Source: Bacilli bacterium
Lineage (GTDB): Bacteria; Bacillota_I; Bacilli_A; RF39; UBA660
DNA length: 55,044 nucleotides
Direction of reading: 5' to 3'
Assembly (NCBI GenBank): GCA_017511945.1
Contig: JAFWHR010000008.1
Span: 1 to 55,044 of the forward strand
Part shown: one piece after another, positions 33,397 through 41,544 of the stretch
How positions within the stretch are numbered: position 1 is the first letter of the stretch
Layout of the letters: every line of letters begins with the position of its first letter
Notes under the pieces: model-generated
The model's database searches: none
What the model was told of the DNA's origin: nothing
Seen by the model: only the letters and a program-made list of their open reading frames with translations
Made by a program: the position numbers and the translations under genes

Positions 33397-35073
33397 ATGG
33401 CAAGTATTGAATTTAAAGGTTATGTAGAAGAGGAATCTAATATTAACAAGGAAAATACATTTGTTGTTGAAAATGTTATTGTTGATTCTGAGTATATTAA
33501 ATACTTAAATCATTTAATAAGTGACAAATACATTGAATTATATGATGAAGAAATAAATTCTAAAAAACAACATGGTGAAAATGAAAAGGTCATTTTAGAA
33601 AACATATGGGCTTTATATTATATTATAAAAGATGTATTCTATCATTCATTTAGTAAGTACTCAATCTTTGAAACAGAAGATAATAGAGTTTTAATTGAAA
33701 CTGAAAACTACAGTTTTAGTAGTGAATTAAAACAAATTATGAAGGCATTTGGAAATATAGGTATGTCATCTGTACCTATAAATGATAAGGGAAGACTTAC
33801 AAACGATTGGAAACAGATTCTTGAAGATTTTTTTAAAGATGTAGCAGAAAAGAATAGACCTGATTTAATAGAAAACCTTGTTAGTATAGTTGAACAATTG
33901 AAAAGATTATACGATAAAATAGATATCGCACATGACTTATTTTTTTATAAAGAAGAATTTTTTACTAATTTAGCTGATGTTTGTTCTAAAGAGGTTTTAG
34001 AAAAATATAAAAATGAATATGAATTACTATTATCTCAAAAGCCATGTAATTTAGACAAGATTTATCAATTGTATGAAAAAATTCAGAGTCTAATAGTTGA
34101 CGATTGGAATAACAAAATTACTAATCCAGCCGATTATAAGCCGGGGGACACTTTTAAATTTATATGTTATTCAATTGGAACATTAGATAATTGTAGTAAT
34201 GATAGAGATAACTTCGAACGATTCGTATCCGCATCTTTATTTACCGAAAGGAATCAAAATGCATATGCACGTAAATATGGCTTTATATTAGACCCAAATG
34301 ATATTGTAAGTTCAAGTTCAAAAGATCAATATATTAATAATGCATCATATAATATTTCTTCTTTGTATGCTTCTAGGACCAGAGTTTTACCTGAACTTGA
34401 ATCTATAGAAAAAATTATAAAAGCGCAAGATTTAAATAAGATTATTATGGATAAATTTAAACCAATTGGAATTTTTTGCTTGACTAATGGTACAAAAGAA
34501 TTAAATAGTGATTATGTGGAAGCGCAAAGATTACAAAAGTCATTTCCAAAATTACCAATTGTAGATATTGACACCACTCTATATAAAGAGTTAGATGTAT
34601 CATTAGATGAGAAGAAAAATGTAATAGATAGTATTATAAAACACCTTAATATTTCAAGTTTTGATTATAGTCAGTACATAGATGATTTTTGGATATCTTT
34701 TACTGAACTTAAATTAAGTGGCAATTATAGTTTAAATGACATTACCGATTTATTTAATAAGTTTATATATGATAAATATATTGAAGATATAGCTACAGAA
34801 GAGTTGCAACATTATTCAAGAATGTTTGAACAAGCTTTAAGAGAAGATGAGTTATTCGATAAACGACGAGAAGCGCAAAATCTTCAGGAATGGAAGAATA
34901 AAAAATCATCATATGAATTATATTCTAATTATAAAAAATCAATTATAAAAAGATTGAAACACGAAAATTCAAGGAAAACGTATGAAACATTAATTAAGCT
35001 AAATGAATTACTTAGTAAAATGGAAAAAAATGATAGAGTGCAATATATTAATGACAAGCCAAAAGAAAGATAA
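33397..35073 (+). CDS. Large hypothetical cytosolic protein next to tRNA-Glu
   Basis: The 558 residues have no membrane or export signal. Residues 1-230 and 460-558 are charged and helical (the C-terminus has coiled-coil character, EWKNKKSSYELYSNYKKSII). The middle, from PADYKPGDTFKFICYSIGTL to FCLTNGTKELNSD, looks like a folded alpha/beta domain with NQNAYARKYGFILDPNDI. I do not recognise it. ATG 33397 follows ATAGGAGA; the in-frame GTG at 33352 has no ribosome site. The position after a tRNA, with its own terminator, suggests an acquired gene. Confidence 0.6.
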   Translation: MASIEFKGYVEEESNINKENTFVVENVIVDSEYIKYLNHLISDKYIELYDEEINSKKQHGENEKVILENIWALYYIIKDVFYHSFSKYSIFETEDNRVLIETENYSFSSELKQIMKAFGNIGMSSVPINDKGRLTNDWKQILEDFFKDVAEKNRPDLIENLVSIVEQLKRLYDKIDIAHDLFFYKEEFFTNLADVCSKEVLEKYKNEYELLLSQKPCNLDKIYQLYEKIQSLIVDDWNNKITNPADYKPGDTFKFICYSIGTLDNCSNDRDNFERFVSASLFTERNQNAYARKYGFILDPNDIVSSSSKDQYINNASYNISSLYASRTRVLPELESIEKIIKAQDLNKIIMDKFKPIGIFCLTNGTKELNSDYVEAQRLQKSFPKLPIVDIDTTLYKELDVSLDEKKNVIDSIIKHLNISSFDYSQYIDDFWISFTELKLSGNYSLNDITDLFNKFIYDKYIEDIATEELQHYSRMFEQALREDELFDKRREAQNLQEWKNKKSSYELYSNYKKSIIKRLKHENSRKTYETLIKLNELLSKMEKNDRVQYINDKPKER

Positions 35074-35142
35074 ATGTTTTTAATACATTATTAAATTACT
35101 ATAAAAATGAAGAGACATATTTTATTATAGAACCGTTTTTTT

Positions 35143-35163
35143 AGCCTTTTTAGGCTTTTTTTG
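35143..35163 (+). terminator. Intrinsic terminator
   Basis: AGCCT (35143-35147) / AGGCT (35152-35156) with TTTT loop and a long T-tract; short but GC-rich for this genome. Confidence 0.7.
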
Positions 35164-35212
35164 TATATAATTAATTTAAATGTAAATAATATATTTGAAA
35201 GGAATGATATTT

Positions 35213-35650
35213 ATGGATGAAAATGTTGAGATGCTTGAGTACATATATAAATCTAGTAATGGAGGACACAGTTCAGCAGAAAACTTAATTAAGGCTTTAG
35301 AAAACAAAGATAATAAAATAAAAAAACTATTAGAAGATATTAATAAAGGTTATGAACACTTTGAAAAAGAAAGTCATAAACTTTTAAAAAAATATGACAG
35401 AAAAGTTAAAACAGTTGGTGTAATGGGTAAAATGATGAGTAAAATGGGAATTAATGAAGAAGTTATGAAAGATAATAGTGATTCTAGCATGGCTGACATG
35501 TTAATTCAAGGCCTTACACTTGGAAATTTAGAGATGGATAAGAGAATCGACAATTATGAAGGACAAATTGAAAGAAAAATTATGAAAATAGCCAAAGAAT
35601 ATAGAGATTTTGGAAAGGAATATGTTGAAAAATTAAAGCCATTTTTATAA
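35213..35650 (+). CDS. Hypothetical helical protein, possibly ferritin-like bundle
   Basis: The 145-residue acidic/basic protein is all-helical by inspection: LEYIYKSSNGGHSSAENLIK, DINKGYEHFEKESHKLLKKY, a Met-rich loop (GKMMSKMGINEEVMKD), ADMLIQGLTLGNLEMDKRID and a last helix. Four or five long helices recall PA2169/ferritin-like bundles, but metal ligands are not clear. ATG 35213 follows GAAAGGA. Monocistronic. Confidence 0.55.
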   Translation: MDENVEMLEYIYKSSNGGHSSAENLIKALENKDNKIKKLLEDINKGYEHFEKESHKLLKKYDRKVKTVGVMGKMMSKMGINEEVMKDNSDSSMADMLIQGLTLGNLEMDKRIDNYEGQIERKIMKIAKEYRDFGKEYVEKLKPFL

Positions 35651-35720
35651 ATCTAAGTCATTAATACTTGAACCTATTAAAAAAATAGTTTATAATTATT
35701 TTAGAAAGTAGGGGATGGAT

Positions 35721-36164
35721 ATGGAAAAACTCATGAAAGAACAAAGAATTAAAATAATTCTTGCTGGAATACTAGTAGTATTATTAGCATTAACTCTTTG
35801 GTTTTCATTAAAACCTAAAGACAGTACAAAAAAAATTGCTAAAACAGAAAAAGAGATGTTTGCTCATACTGATAAAGAAATAATAAAGGAAGAACAATTA
35901 GATGATCTTAAGTTTTCAAATGTGACACTTATAACAGAAAATGGTTATACGACATTTTCTTGTGATGTAACAAATTCAAAAGATGAAGAAGTTAACGTTG
36001 AAAATGTTAATATAGAACTTAAAGATAAAGATGGAAATACAGTCATTACACTTTTAGGAAATATTGGTTCATCTTTGAAACCAAATGAAACTAGAGTTAT
36101 TACAGCAAGTGCGAAAGGTGAATTTAAAAACGTTGTATCAAAAACTATTGTACATGTAAGTTAA
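35721..36164 (+). CDS. Membrane-anchored protein with FxLYD-like beta domain
   Basis: The 147-residue protein has one N-terminal membrane helix (ILAGILVVLLALTLWFSL) and an external beta-sandwich (FSNVTLITENGYTTFSCDVT, then VNIELKDKDGNTVI and SLKPNETRVITASAKGE) resembling the FxLYD family. ATG 35721 has better spacing from AGGGG than the ATG at 35715, so I choose it; the difference is two residues. Function unknown. A strong terminator follows. Confidence 0.6.
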   Translation: MEKLMKEQRIKIILAGILVVLLALTLWFSLKPKDSTKKIAKTEKEMFAHTDKEIIKEEQLDDLKFSNVTLITENGYTTFSCDVTNSKDEEVNVENVNIELKDKDGNTVITLLGNIGSSLKPNETRVITASAKGEFKNVVSKTIVHVS

Positions 36165-36193
36165 AGGAAATTCAAAAATAGAATTTCTTTTTT
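36163..36193 (+). terminator. Intrinsic terminator (plus strand)
   Basis: AAAGGAAATTC (36163-36173, one G-U) pairs with GAATTTCTTT (36181-36190 plus one), then a T-tract. Confidence 0.8.
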
Positions 36194-36200
36194 TTACATC

Positions 36201-36228
36201 TAAAAACCCCTATTTATTAATAGGGGTT
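36201..36228 (-). terminator. Intrinsic terminator of the GspE/PilB gene
   Basis: AACCCCTATT (36205-36214) and AATAGGGGTT (36219-36228) form a perfect 10-bp stem with TATT loop; the A-tract at 36202-36206 is the U-tract on the minus strand. It overlaps the end of the gene. Confidence 0.85.
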
Positions 36229-37493
36229 CCTAAACTTAAAACTTCATTCTCATTTTTTTTCATCTTTGAAATGGCGAGTTTTAATTCATCATTATTACTT
36301 ATTTGATCATCATCTTCAAGTTCAATTAATTTAATAATTTCTTCAAAACTAGTTTTTCCTTCTAGTACTTTTTGAAGACCATCTTGAAGCATAGTTGTAG
36401 TATCAGTCTCACCATATACCAGTTGTCTAAACTGCTCTTTAGGTGCATCTTCACTTAATGCATCTCTTATTTGCTGAGATATTTTTAAAACCTCATGAAT
36501 TGGTATTCTTCCTCTATAACCTTCATTACAGTGTTCACAGCCTGCAGGAACGTAAATTTGATCAATATCTTTATTTAAAACAGCTTTAAATACTAATTTT
36601 TCATAATTTGTAGTAGGTCTAACAGTTTTACATTTACAAAGTCTTCTGGCGAGTTTTTGTGATATTACTCCTTCTAAAGCAGATGATAATAAATATTTTT
36701 GTACATCCATGTCAATTAACCTTTCAATAGTATTTAAAGAAGTGTTAGTATGAAGTGTTGATAAAACTAGATGTCCAGTTATAGAAGCTCTAACGGCAAT
36801 TCTTGCTGTTTCAGTATCACGAATCTCACCAATCATTATTATATTTGGATCTTGTCTTAAAATAGACCTTAATGCATTAGCAAAAGTAAGCCCAATCTTA
36901 CTATTTGCTTGAACTTGATTTATTCCAGAAATGTCCATCTCGATAGGATCTTCGACAGTGATAATGTTAGTTTCAGAAGTGTTTAAATATTGAAGAATAG
37001 AGTATAAAGTAGTTGATTTACCAGAACCAGTTGCTCCAGTAACTAAGATAATACCATTAGGAACACTAATCATATCTAAAACTTTTCTATAGTTTTCCTC
37101 ACTAAATCCAAGTTCTTCCAATCCCTCAGAACTCATAGAATAATCTAGAATTCTTATAACTACTTTTTCTCCGCCACTCACAGGAAGAGAAGACACACGA
37201 AGATCAAGCTCAACTCCTTGAAGAGTAGCTTTAATTGCTCCATCTTGAGGAAGCCTAGATTCAGTTATATTCATTCTAGCTATAGTTTTAACTCTTGTGA
37301 TTAAATAGTCCCTCATGTTTAAAGGTACATTCGCATAATCATATAAAACTCCATCAACTCTAATTCTTATAAGCAAGTGATCGGTATATGGATCAAAATG
37401 AATATCACTTGCTCCTCTTTTAGTTGCATCTACAAGTATATCATTTACAATATCTACTATTGGTACCTTTTGAAAATCAAACGTTCTTATCAT
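36210..37493 (-). CDS. Type II secretion / type IV pilus assembly ATPase (GspE/PilB)
   Basis: The 427-residue hexameric ATPase powers pilus or pseudopilus extension. Walker A GATGSGKSTT, Asp box and Walker B (ILRQDPNIIMIGEIRDTETA), the His box (HLVLSTLHTNTS) and a tetracysteine zinc site (CKC and CEHCNEGYRGRIPIHE) are intact. It lacks the usual N-terminal GspE_N/MshEN domain and begins directly with the N2 domain (SDIHFDPYTDHLLIRIRVDG). No GspF, prepilin peptidase or PilT is nearby; it is divergent from two pilin-like genes. Confidence 0.9.
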   Translation of the reverse strand: MIRTFDFQKVPIVDIVNDILVDATKRGASDIHFDPYTDHLLIRIRVDGVLYDYANVPLNMRDYLITRVKTIARMNITESRLPQDGAIKATLQGVELDLRVSSLPVSGGEKVVIRILDYSMSSEGLEELGFSEENYRKVLDMISVPNGIILVTGATGSGKSTTLYSILQYLNTSETNIITVEDPIEMDISGINQVQANSKIGLTFANALRSILRQDPNIIMIGEIRDTETARIAVRASITGHLVLSTLHTNTSLNTIERLIDMDVQKYLLSSALEGVISQKLARRLCKCKTVRPTTNYEKLVFKAVLNKDIDQIYVPAGCEHCNEGYRGRIPIHEVLKISQQIRDALSEDAPKEQFRQLVYGETDTTTMLQDGLQKVLEGKTSFEEIIKLIELEDDDQISNNDELKLAISKMKKNENEVLSLGTPINK

Positions 37494-37586
37494 TTTATCA
37501 GCCCCTTTTACAATTTATACTGGATTTTATTCTAGATATATTATATAATATATTTAGGATAAATTCAATTGAAAAGGTGAAAAAAT

Positions 37587-38798
37587 ATGAAAATGAATAA
37601 TAAGGGCTTTTTATTAGTTGAATCTTTAGTAGTTTCAACGTTTGTCTTGACGGTATTAATGCTTTTATATTTGCAGTTTAACAATTTAATGACAAATCAT
37701 AAAAAAAGTTATACCTATAATAGTGTTGAAAATATATATAACTTAGGATCGATGGCTGACTTTTTAAAAAATACTGGTCAAGATGTAACTTTAAAAACTA
37801 GTTTAGGCTCCCAGCACTACATAGTATTATATAACCGTTCTAATTGCGTTAATCTGCCAAATTCAACTACTATTCCTACATGTAATAATCTAGCGGCAAA
37901 TATGAATTTAAAATATATGATATATACAGACTCGGATATAAGTTCTTTAAAAAATTATGTTAAAAACAGTAATGATGCTTTAAAACAGGACATGAAAGAT
38001 TTTATAACTAAAATGGATGCGACTAAAATAGAGGGAAAGGGAAGATTGATTGCTAAATTTGGTGATTCGGTAAATGAAGTAAGTTCTAATGACAAATTTG
38101 CGACAGTTGCAATCGATACTAATACATCATCAGACTATAATATAAGTAACGTCCTTTACAGTTTTTACAAGTTTAGTGATATGAATGTATGGAAGTATAG
38201 TCAGTCAAATGCAGCAGATAAATCCTTAGATTCTTATGCAAGAGGTAGTTTTACAATTAAAAGTTTTAATGAAGGAAATGGACTTAATGAAATTGAGGTA
38301 AAGACAGTTGGCGTCTGGGAACACGTTTATATTCCTTTAACAACTGAACCGAACAAGAATTACACAATTGCCTTTGATTATCAAGTGTTAGAAAGTTATA
38401 CTAATTTATCAGGTAATGATTCAGTTAAACTTCAGATATTATCTAATATTCCTGTAAATTCAAACTGTGAAAATCTTGAAATTGAAAGTATAGATTTAGG
38501 AAACACTTTAATGAACAATTCACAACCAAAAGAAATAACCTTTACAGCATCTAGTACTACGACCTATTTAACACTAAATTTTGGATGGGCTGCCAATAAT
38601 CAAACAGTTAAAATGAGAATAGGAAACTTTAGAGTTCAAAAACAACTAACTAATGAAACTAATTATGGTAATCAGTTAGGTATTGGTATTCCAAACTTTG
38701 GTGGATGGTATACTGAGAAAAATGGTGGAACAAAGATAGAACCTAATACAAATAGATACACAAAAGAAGATCAAGTGTTATATGCGAGGATGAATTAA
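37587..38798 (+). CDS. Prepilin-like protein with carbohydrate-binding-like domain and C-terminal InlB-type repeat
   Basis: The N-terminus MKMNNKGFLLVESLVVSTFV has the class III prepilin cleavage site (Gly7-Phe8) and Glu at +5, followed by the hydrophobic helix. Residues about 195-350 form a beta-rich domain (VGVWEHVYIPLTTEPNKNYT, ITFTASSTTTYLTLNFG, KMRIGNFRVQK) resembling carbohydrate-binding jelly-rolls. The last 30 residues (FGGWYTEKNGGTKIEP, LYARMN) fit the Listeria-Bacteroides/Flg_new repeat. This looks like a large minor pilin with an adhesive head. The next pilin gene is 13 bp downstream. Confidence 0.75.
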   Translation: MKMNNKGFLLVESLVVSTFVLTVLMLLYLQFNNLMTNHKKSYTYNSVENIYNLGSMADFLKNTGQDVTLKTSLGSQHYIVLYNRSNCVNLPNSTTIPTCNNLAANMNLKYMIYTDSDISSLKNYVKNSNDALKQDMKDFITKMDATKIEGKGRLIAKFGDSVNEVSSNDKFATVAIDTNTSSDYNISNVLYSFYKFSDMNVWKYSQSNAADKSLDSYARGSFTIKSFNEGNGLNEIEVKTVGVWEHVYIPLTTEPNKNYTIAFDYQVLESYTNLSGNDSVKLQILSNIPVNSNCENLEIESIDLGNTLMNNSQPKEITFTASSTTTYLTLNFGWAANNQTVKMRIGNFRVQKQLTNETNYGNQLGIGIPNFGGWYTEKNGGTKIEPNTNRYTKEDQVLYARMN

Positions 38799-38811
38799 AA
38801 GGGGAGAGTAT

Positions 38812-39282
38812 ATGAAAAAAAACAAAGGATTTACAGTAGTTGAACTAATCGCATCTTTTGCTCTTACGATGGTAATAGCCGCGTTTCTATTTGAAGTTTT
38901 AATCGACGTAAAAGATGTATTTGCTGAAACCACCATTAAGACTAATATACAAGAAAAAATGGGGATTATATCTAAAAATATAAAAAATGTACTACCTCCT
39001 ATAGGAAGTAAAGTCATAGGAGCTGGAACTTCTTGGCAAATTAGTAATAATAAAAATGGTAATTTAAATTCCGGTATAGGTCTATCATATGATGAGAGTA
39101 GTGTTACTATTAATAATCAAAAGTTTAGTATGCCAGATTTAGTTAATATTGATATGTCTAAAAGTTCTATAACAAATAATTGTCCAAGTGATTGCTTTTT
39201 AAAAGTTCATTTTGAACTAACAAGTAGTAATCTATCAAAGCCTTACATATATGATGTCGTTTATTATTATTCTAAATACTAA
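38812..39282 (+). CDS. Prepilin-like minor pilin
   Basis: MKKNKGFTVVELIASFALTM carries the prepilin cleavage site (Gly6-Phe7, Glu at +5) and the pilin helix. The head is short and beta-rich, with a cysteine pair near the end (NNCPSDCFLKVHF). The 156 residues suit a minor pseudopilin. It is co-transcribed with the large pilin-like protein and overlaps convergently, by 11 bp, the end of the ylbJ-like gene. Confidence 0.8.
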   Translation: MKKNKGFTVVELIASFALTMVIAAFLFEVLIDVKDVFAETTIKTNIQEKMGIISKNIKNVLPPIGSKVIGAGTSWQISNNKNGNLNSGIGLSYDESSVTINNQKFSMPDLVNIDMSKSSITNNCPSDCFLKVHFELTSSNLSKPYIYDVVYYYSKY

Positions 39283-40240
39283 TCCACACCTCAAAAAACA
39301 AAAGCATCATAATTCCAGAAATTAAACTAGCAAGTATTCTAGAAAATAAAAATGGTAAATATTTAACATCAGTATCAGACAGAATGCTCATTGTTTGAAG
39401 GTGAACTGAAAGCCCACCAAAAGATAGAATCATGACAGTTAAGATAGATTTAAGTCTCAAAGGAATGGCTTCTAAACTTACATATTTAAGACCTTGAGTC
39501 ATTTCAATAAAACCATTTAATAAACTTTGAACAGTACTGTTTAAACTTAAATTGTTATCAATTATAGTTGTTAGAACAAGAGATACACTAATTACTCCTA
39601 ATACTAAAAGAAGAGTATTGATGCTTTCGGTAAGAGAATTTGTAATAATAGTTCCAAAACCTTTATTATTACTGATTCTTTTTTTATGCATCAAGTCTAC
39701 CGCATTTTTAAAATTAGTTTTTTCTTCTTTTTTACTGGGATGATAATTTCTAATTAATATTCCTACTATTATATTGCTTACGTAGTGAATAATGAGTATT
39801 AAAAGAGGAACTTCTTTATTATTTAAAAAAACTCTAACTGTTCCTAAAATGAATAGGGGATTTGTAAAAGACGAAAAACACAAAATTTTAGTTGCCTCAT
39901 ATTTATCTATAGAACCGTTATCGATAAGCTCTTTAGTATATTTGGCGTTAGACGGATTTCCTGATATAATACTCATGAAGAAAATAAATGCACATTTACT
40001 ATTTATTTTAAATATTTTATTCATAGGTTTTTTAAATAAATTACTTATCAGTTCAACAAATCCATAATTTACAAGTAGACTGGATAGTATGAAAAATGGA
40101 AATAGAGAAGGAAATATGTTTTCTTTAAAAATATTTAATGAAAACTTGACGGAAGATAATATGCTTTCTGATTCAGTGAGAATTTCAAAACCTATAAAAA
40201 TTAAAACAATAATAAATAATACACTTTGAATCTTTTTCAT
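39272..40240 (-). CDS. ylbJ: YlbJ-like integral membrane protein
   Basis: The 322-residue protein has about eight membrane helices and the nucleoside-recognition (Gate) domain features of YlbJ: FPSLFPFFILSSLLVNYG, FIFFMSIISGNPSNAKYTKEL and FCSFTNP-like (CFSSFTNPLFILGTVRVFL). In B. subtilis YlbJ is a sigma-E controlled sporulation protein needed for cortex-stage development. The neighbour on the other side is a YlbL-type PDZ-Lon protease, the same association as ylbJ-ylbL in Bacillus, which strengthens the call. Confidence 0.8.
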   Translation of the reverse strand: MKKIQSVLFIIVLIFIGFEILTESESILSSVKFSLNIFKENIFPSLFPFFILSSLLVNYGFVELISNLFKKPMNKIFKINSKCAFIFFMSIISGNPSNAKYTKELIDNGSIDKYEATKILCFSSFTNPLFILGTVRVFLNNKEVPLLILIIHYVSNIIVGILIRNYHPSKKEEKTNFKNAVDLMHKKRISNNKGFGTIITNSLTESINTLLLVLGVISVSLVLTTIIDNNLSLNSTVQSLLNGFIEMTQGLKYVSLEAIPLRLKSILTVMILSFGGLSVHLQTMSILSDTDVKYLPFLFSRILASLISGIMMLLFFEVWISI

Positions 40241-40285
40241 ATCATCACCTTATATTGAATATTAATTATTAGAAAGGACTCTTTT

Positions 40286-41278
40286 ATGAAAATATATGAA
40301 AAAATAATAAACTTTATTAAAAAAAACTATAAAACACTTACCATATATGTTTTACTTATAGCCATTTTTACTATAAACTTGCCTTATTATATCTCCGCAC
40401 CTGGAGGACTATTAGATACAAGTAAAAAGATCAAATCTGATGAAAATTTTAAATTAAATGGATCTTTAAATATGGCTTATGTAACGGAAATACATGCATC
40501 TATTCCCACATATTTATGGTCTTTCATTCAAAAAGATTGGGACTTAGAAAAAGAAAAGGACGCTATTTTAGAAAATGAAAAAGAAGAAGATGTTATGAAG
40601 AGAAACAAGATGCTTTTAACTGAATCAAATAAAGTAGCTCTGCTTGTTGCATATTCACATTCAAATGTAGAATATGAAGTAGTAAACGATAAAGTGTTTA
40701 TCTCATACATTGACAAACAGGCTAAAACTGATTTAAAAATTGGAGATCAAATTTTAGAAGTTGATGGAAAAAAAGTTGTAGATAAAAACTATTTAATGAG
40801 TTATATTAAATCTAAAAATGTAGGTGATAAAGTAGAGTTCAAAGTTAAAGGAGAAAAAAATAAAACAGCAACACTAATAGATGTAGATGGCACACCAAAA
40901 GTTGGTGCGATGATAACTGAAGATTTTGATGTAAAATCAGATAAAAAAGTAAATTTTAACTTTTCATCATCAGAATCTGGTCCATCGGGAGGACTTATGA
41001 TCACTCTAGCACTATATAGTAATTTAAATAAGATAGATCTCACAAAAGGAAAGAAAATTGCAGGAACAGGAACAATTGATATAAATGGAAACGTCGGAGA
41101 AATTAGCGGAGTAAAGTATAAACTTATTGGGGCAGTTAATGAAAAGGCAGATGTATTTTTAGTCCCTGAAGGAAAAAACTATAAAGAAGCTAAAAAGATA
41201 AAAAAAGAAAGAGGATATAAAATAGACATAGTTCCAGTTGAAACTTTTGAAGAGGCTTTAAATTACTTGAATAAATAA
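40286..41278 (+). CDS. Membrane-anchored PDZ-Lon protease (YlbL/SepM-like)
   Basis: The 330 residues have an N-terminal membrane helix (about 18-36), a degenerate PDZ domain (about 130-200; LKIGDQILEVDGKKVVDKNY) and a Lon-type Ser-Lys protease domain with Ser234 in ESGPSGGLM and Lys279 in GVKYKLIGA. B. subtilis YlbL and streptococcal SepM are examples. It acts outside the membrane; the natural substrate here is unknown. Divergent from ylbJ with a 45-bp gap. Confidence 0.88.
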   Translation: MKIYEKIINFIKKNYKTLTIYVLLIAIFTINLPYYISAPGGLLDTSKKIKSDENFKLNGSLNMAYVTEIHASIPTYLWSFIQKDWDLEKEKDAILENEKEEDVMKRNKMLLTESNKVALLVAYSHSNVEYEVVNDKVFISYIDKQAKTDLKIGDQILEVDGKKVVDKNYLMSYIKSKNVGDKVEFKVKGEKNKTATLIDVDGTPKVGAMITEDFDVKSDKKVNFNFSSSESGPSGGLMITLALYSNLNKIDLTKGKKIAGTGTIDINGNVGEISGVKYKLIGAVNEKADVFLVPEGKNYKEAKKIKKERGYKIDIVPVETFEEALNYLNK

Positions 41279-41282
41279 AAAT

Positions 41283-41308
41283 CACATCTGAATTATAGAT
41301 GTGTTTTT
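41283..41308 (+). terminator. Intrinsic terminator after the PDZ-Lon gene
   Basis: CACATCT (41283-41289) pairs with AGATGTG (41297-41303), then TTTTT. Confidence 0.75.
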
Positions 41309-41370
41309 AATAAAAAAGACTATAAAAAAAGGAAAAAGGGTTATAAATGTAGTATATTATATATAGAGAC

Positions 41371-41471
41371 AAAAAAAGAGATAGCACCCCCTGAGGGCTA
41401 TCTCCAATAAAAGAATAAAAAGGGGCTGGCTAGTTTGCACTAGCGCCAATTCAATTTAAATTGAATTGGTG
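41371..41471 (-). ncRNA. Candidate small RNA A (minus strand, upstream of recG)
   Basis: A minus-strand unit of about 100 nt with its own promoter and terminator and no credible ORF. From the start near 41471 it contains a perfect 24-bp palindrome (41447-41470; half-site CCAATTCAATTT), a stem GCTAGT/ACTAGC closed by a GCAA tetraloop, an unpaired pyrimidine stretch, and a terminator stem GAGATAGC/GCTATCTC (41404-41397, 41385-41378) followed by seven U. The terminator loop reads CCTCAGGGGGT, the GC-richest stretch here, complementary to an unpaired segment of candidate RNA B beyond recG. Confidence 0.6.
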
Positions 41472-41477
41472 ATTAAT

Positions 41478-41505
41478 ATTATATTGATTTTTTATAATAA
41501 GTCAA
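41478..41505 (-). promoter_or_regulatory. Promoter of candidate small RNA A
   Basis: On the minus strand TTGACT (41505-41500), a 16-bp spacer and TATAAT (41483-41478). Confidence 0.7.
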
Positions 41506-41544
41506 TAGTTTTTTAAAAAAAAGCAAAAAAAAAGGAGAATCTTT

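Noticed and set aside
41357-41440. A 27-codon minus-strand ORF (GTG start; QTSQPLFILLLEIALRGCYL) that resembles a small hydrophobic toxin.
   Set aside because: It has no ribosome site, starts inside a hairpin and reads straight through the terminator of unit A, so it is unlikely to be translated. I kept the unit as non-coding.
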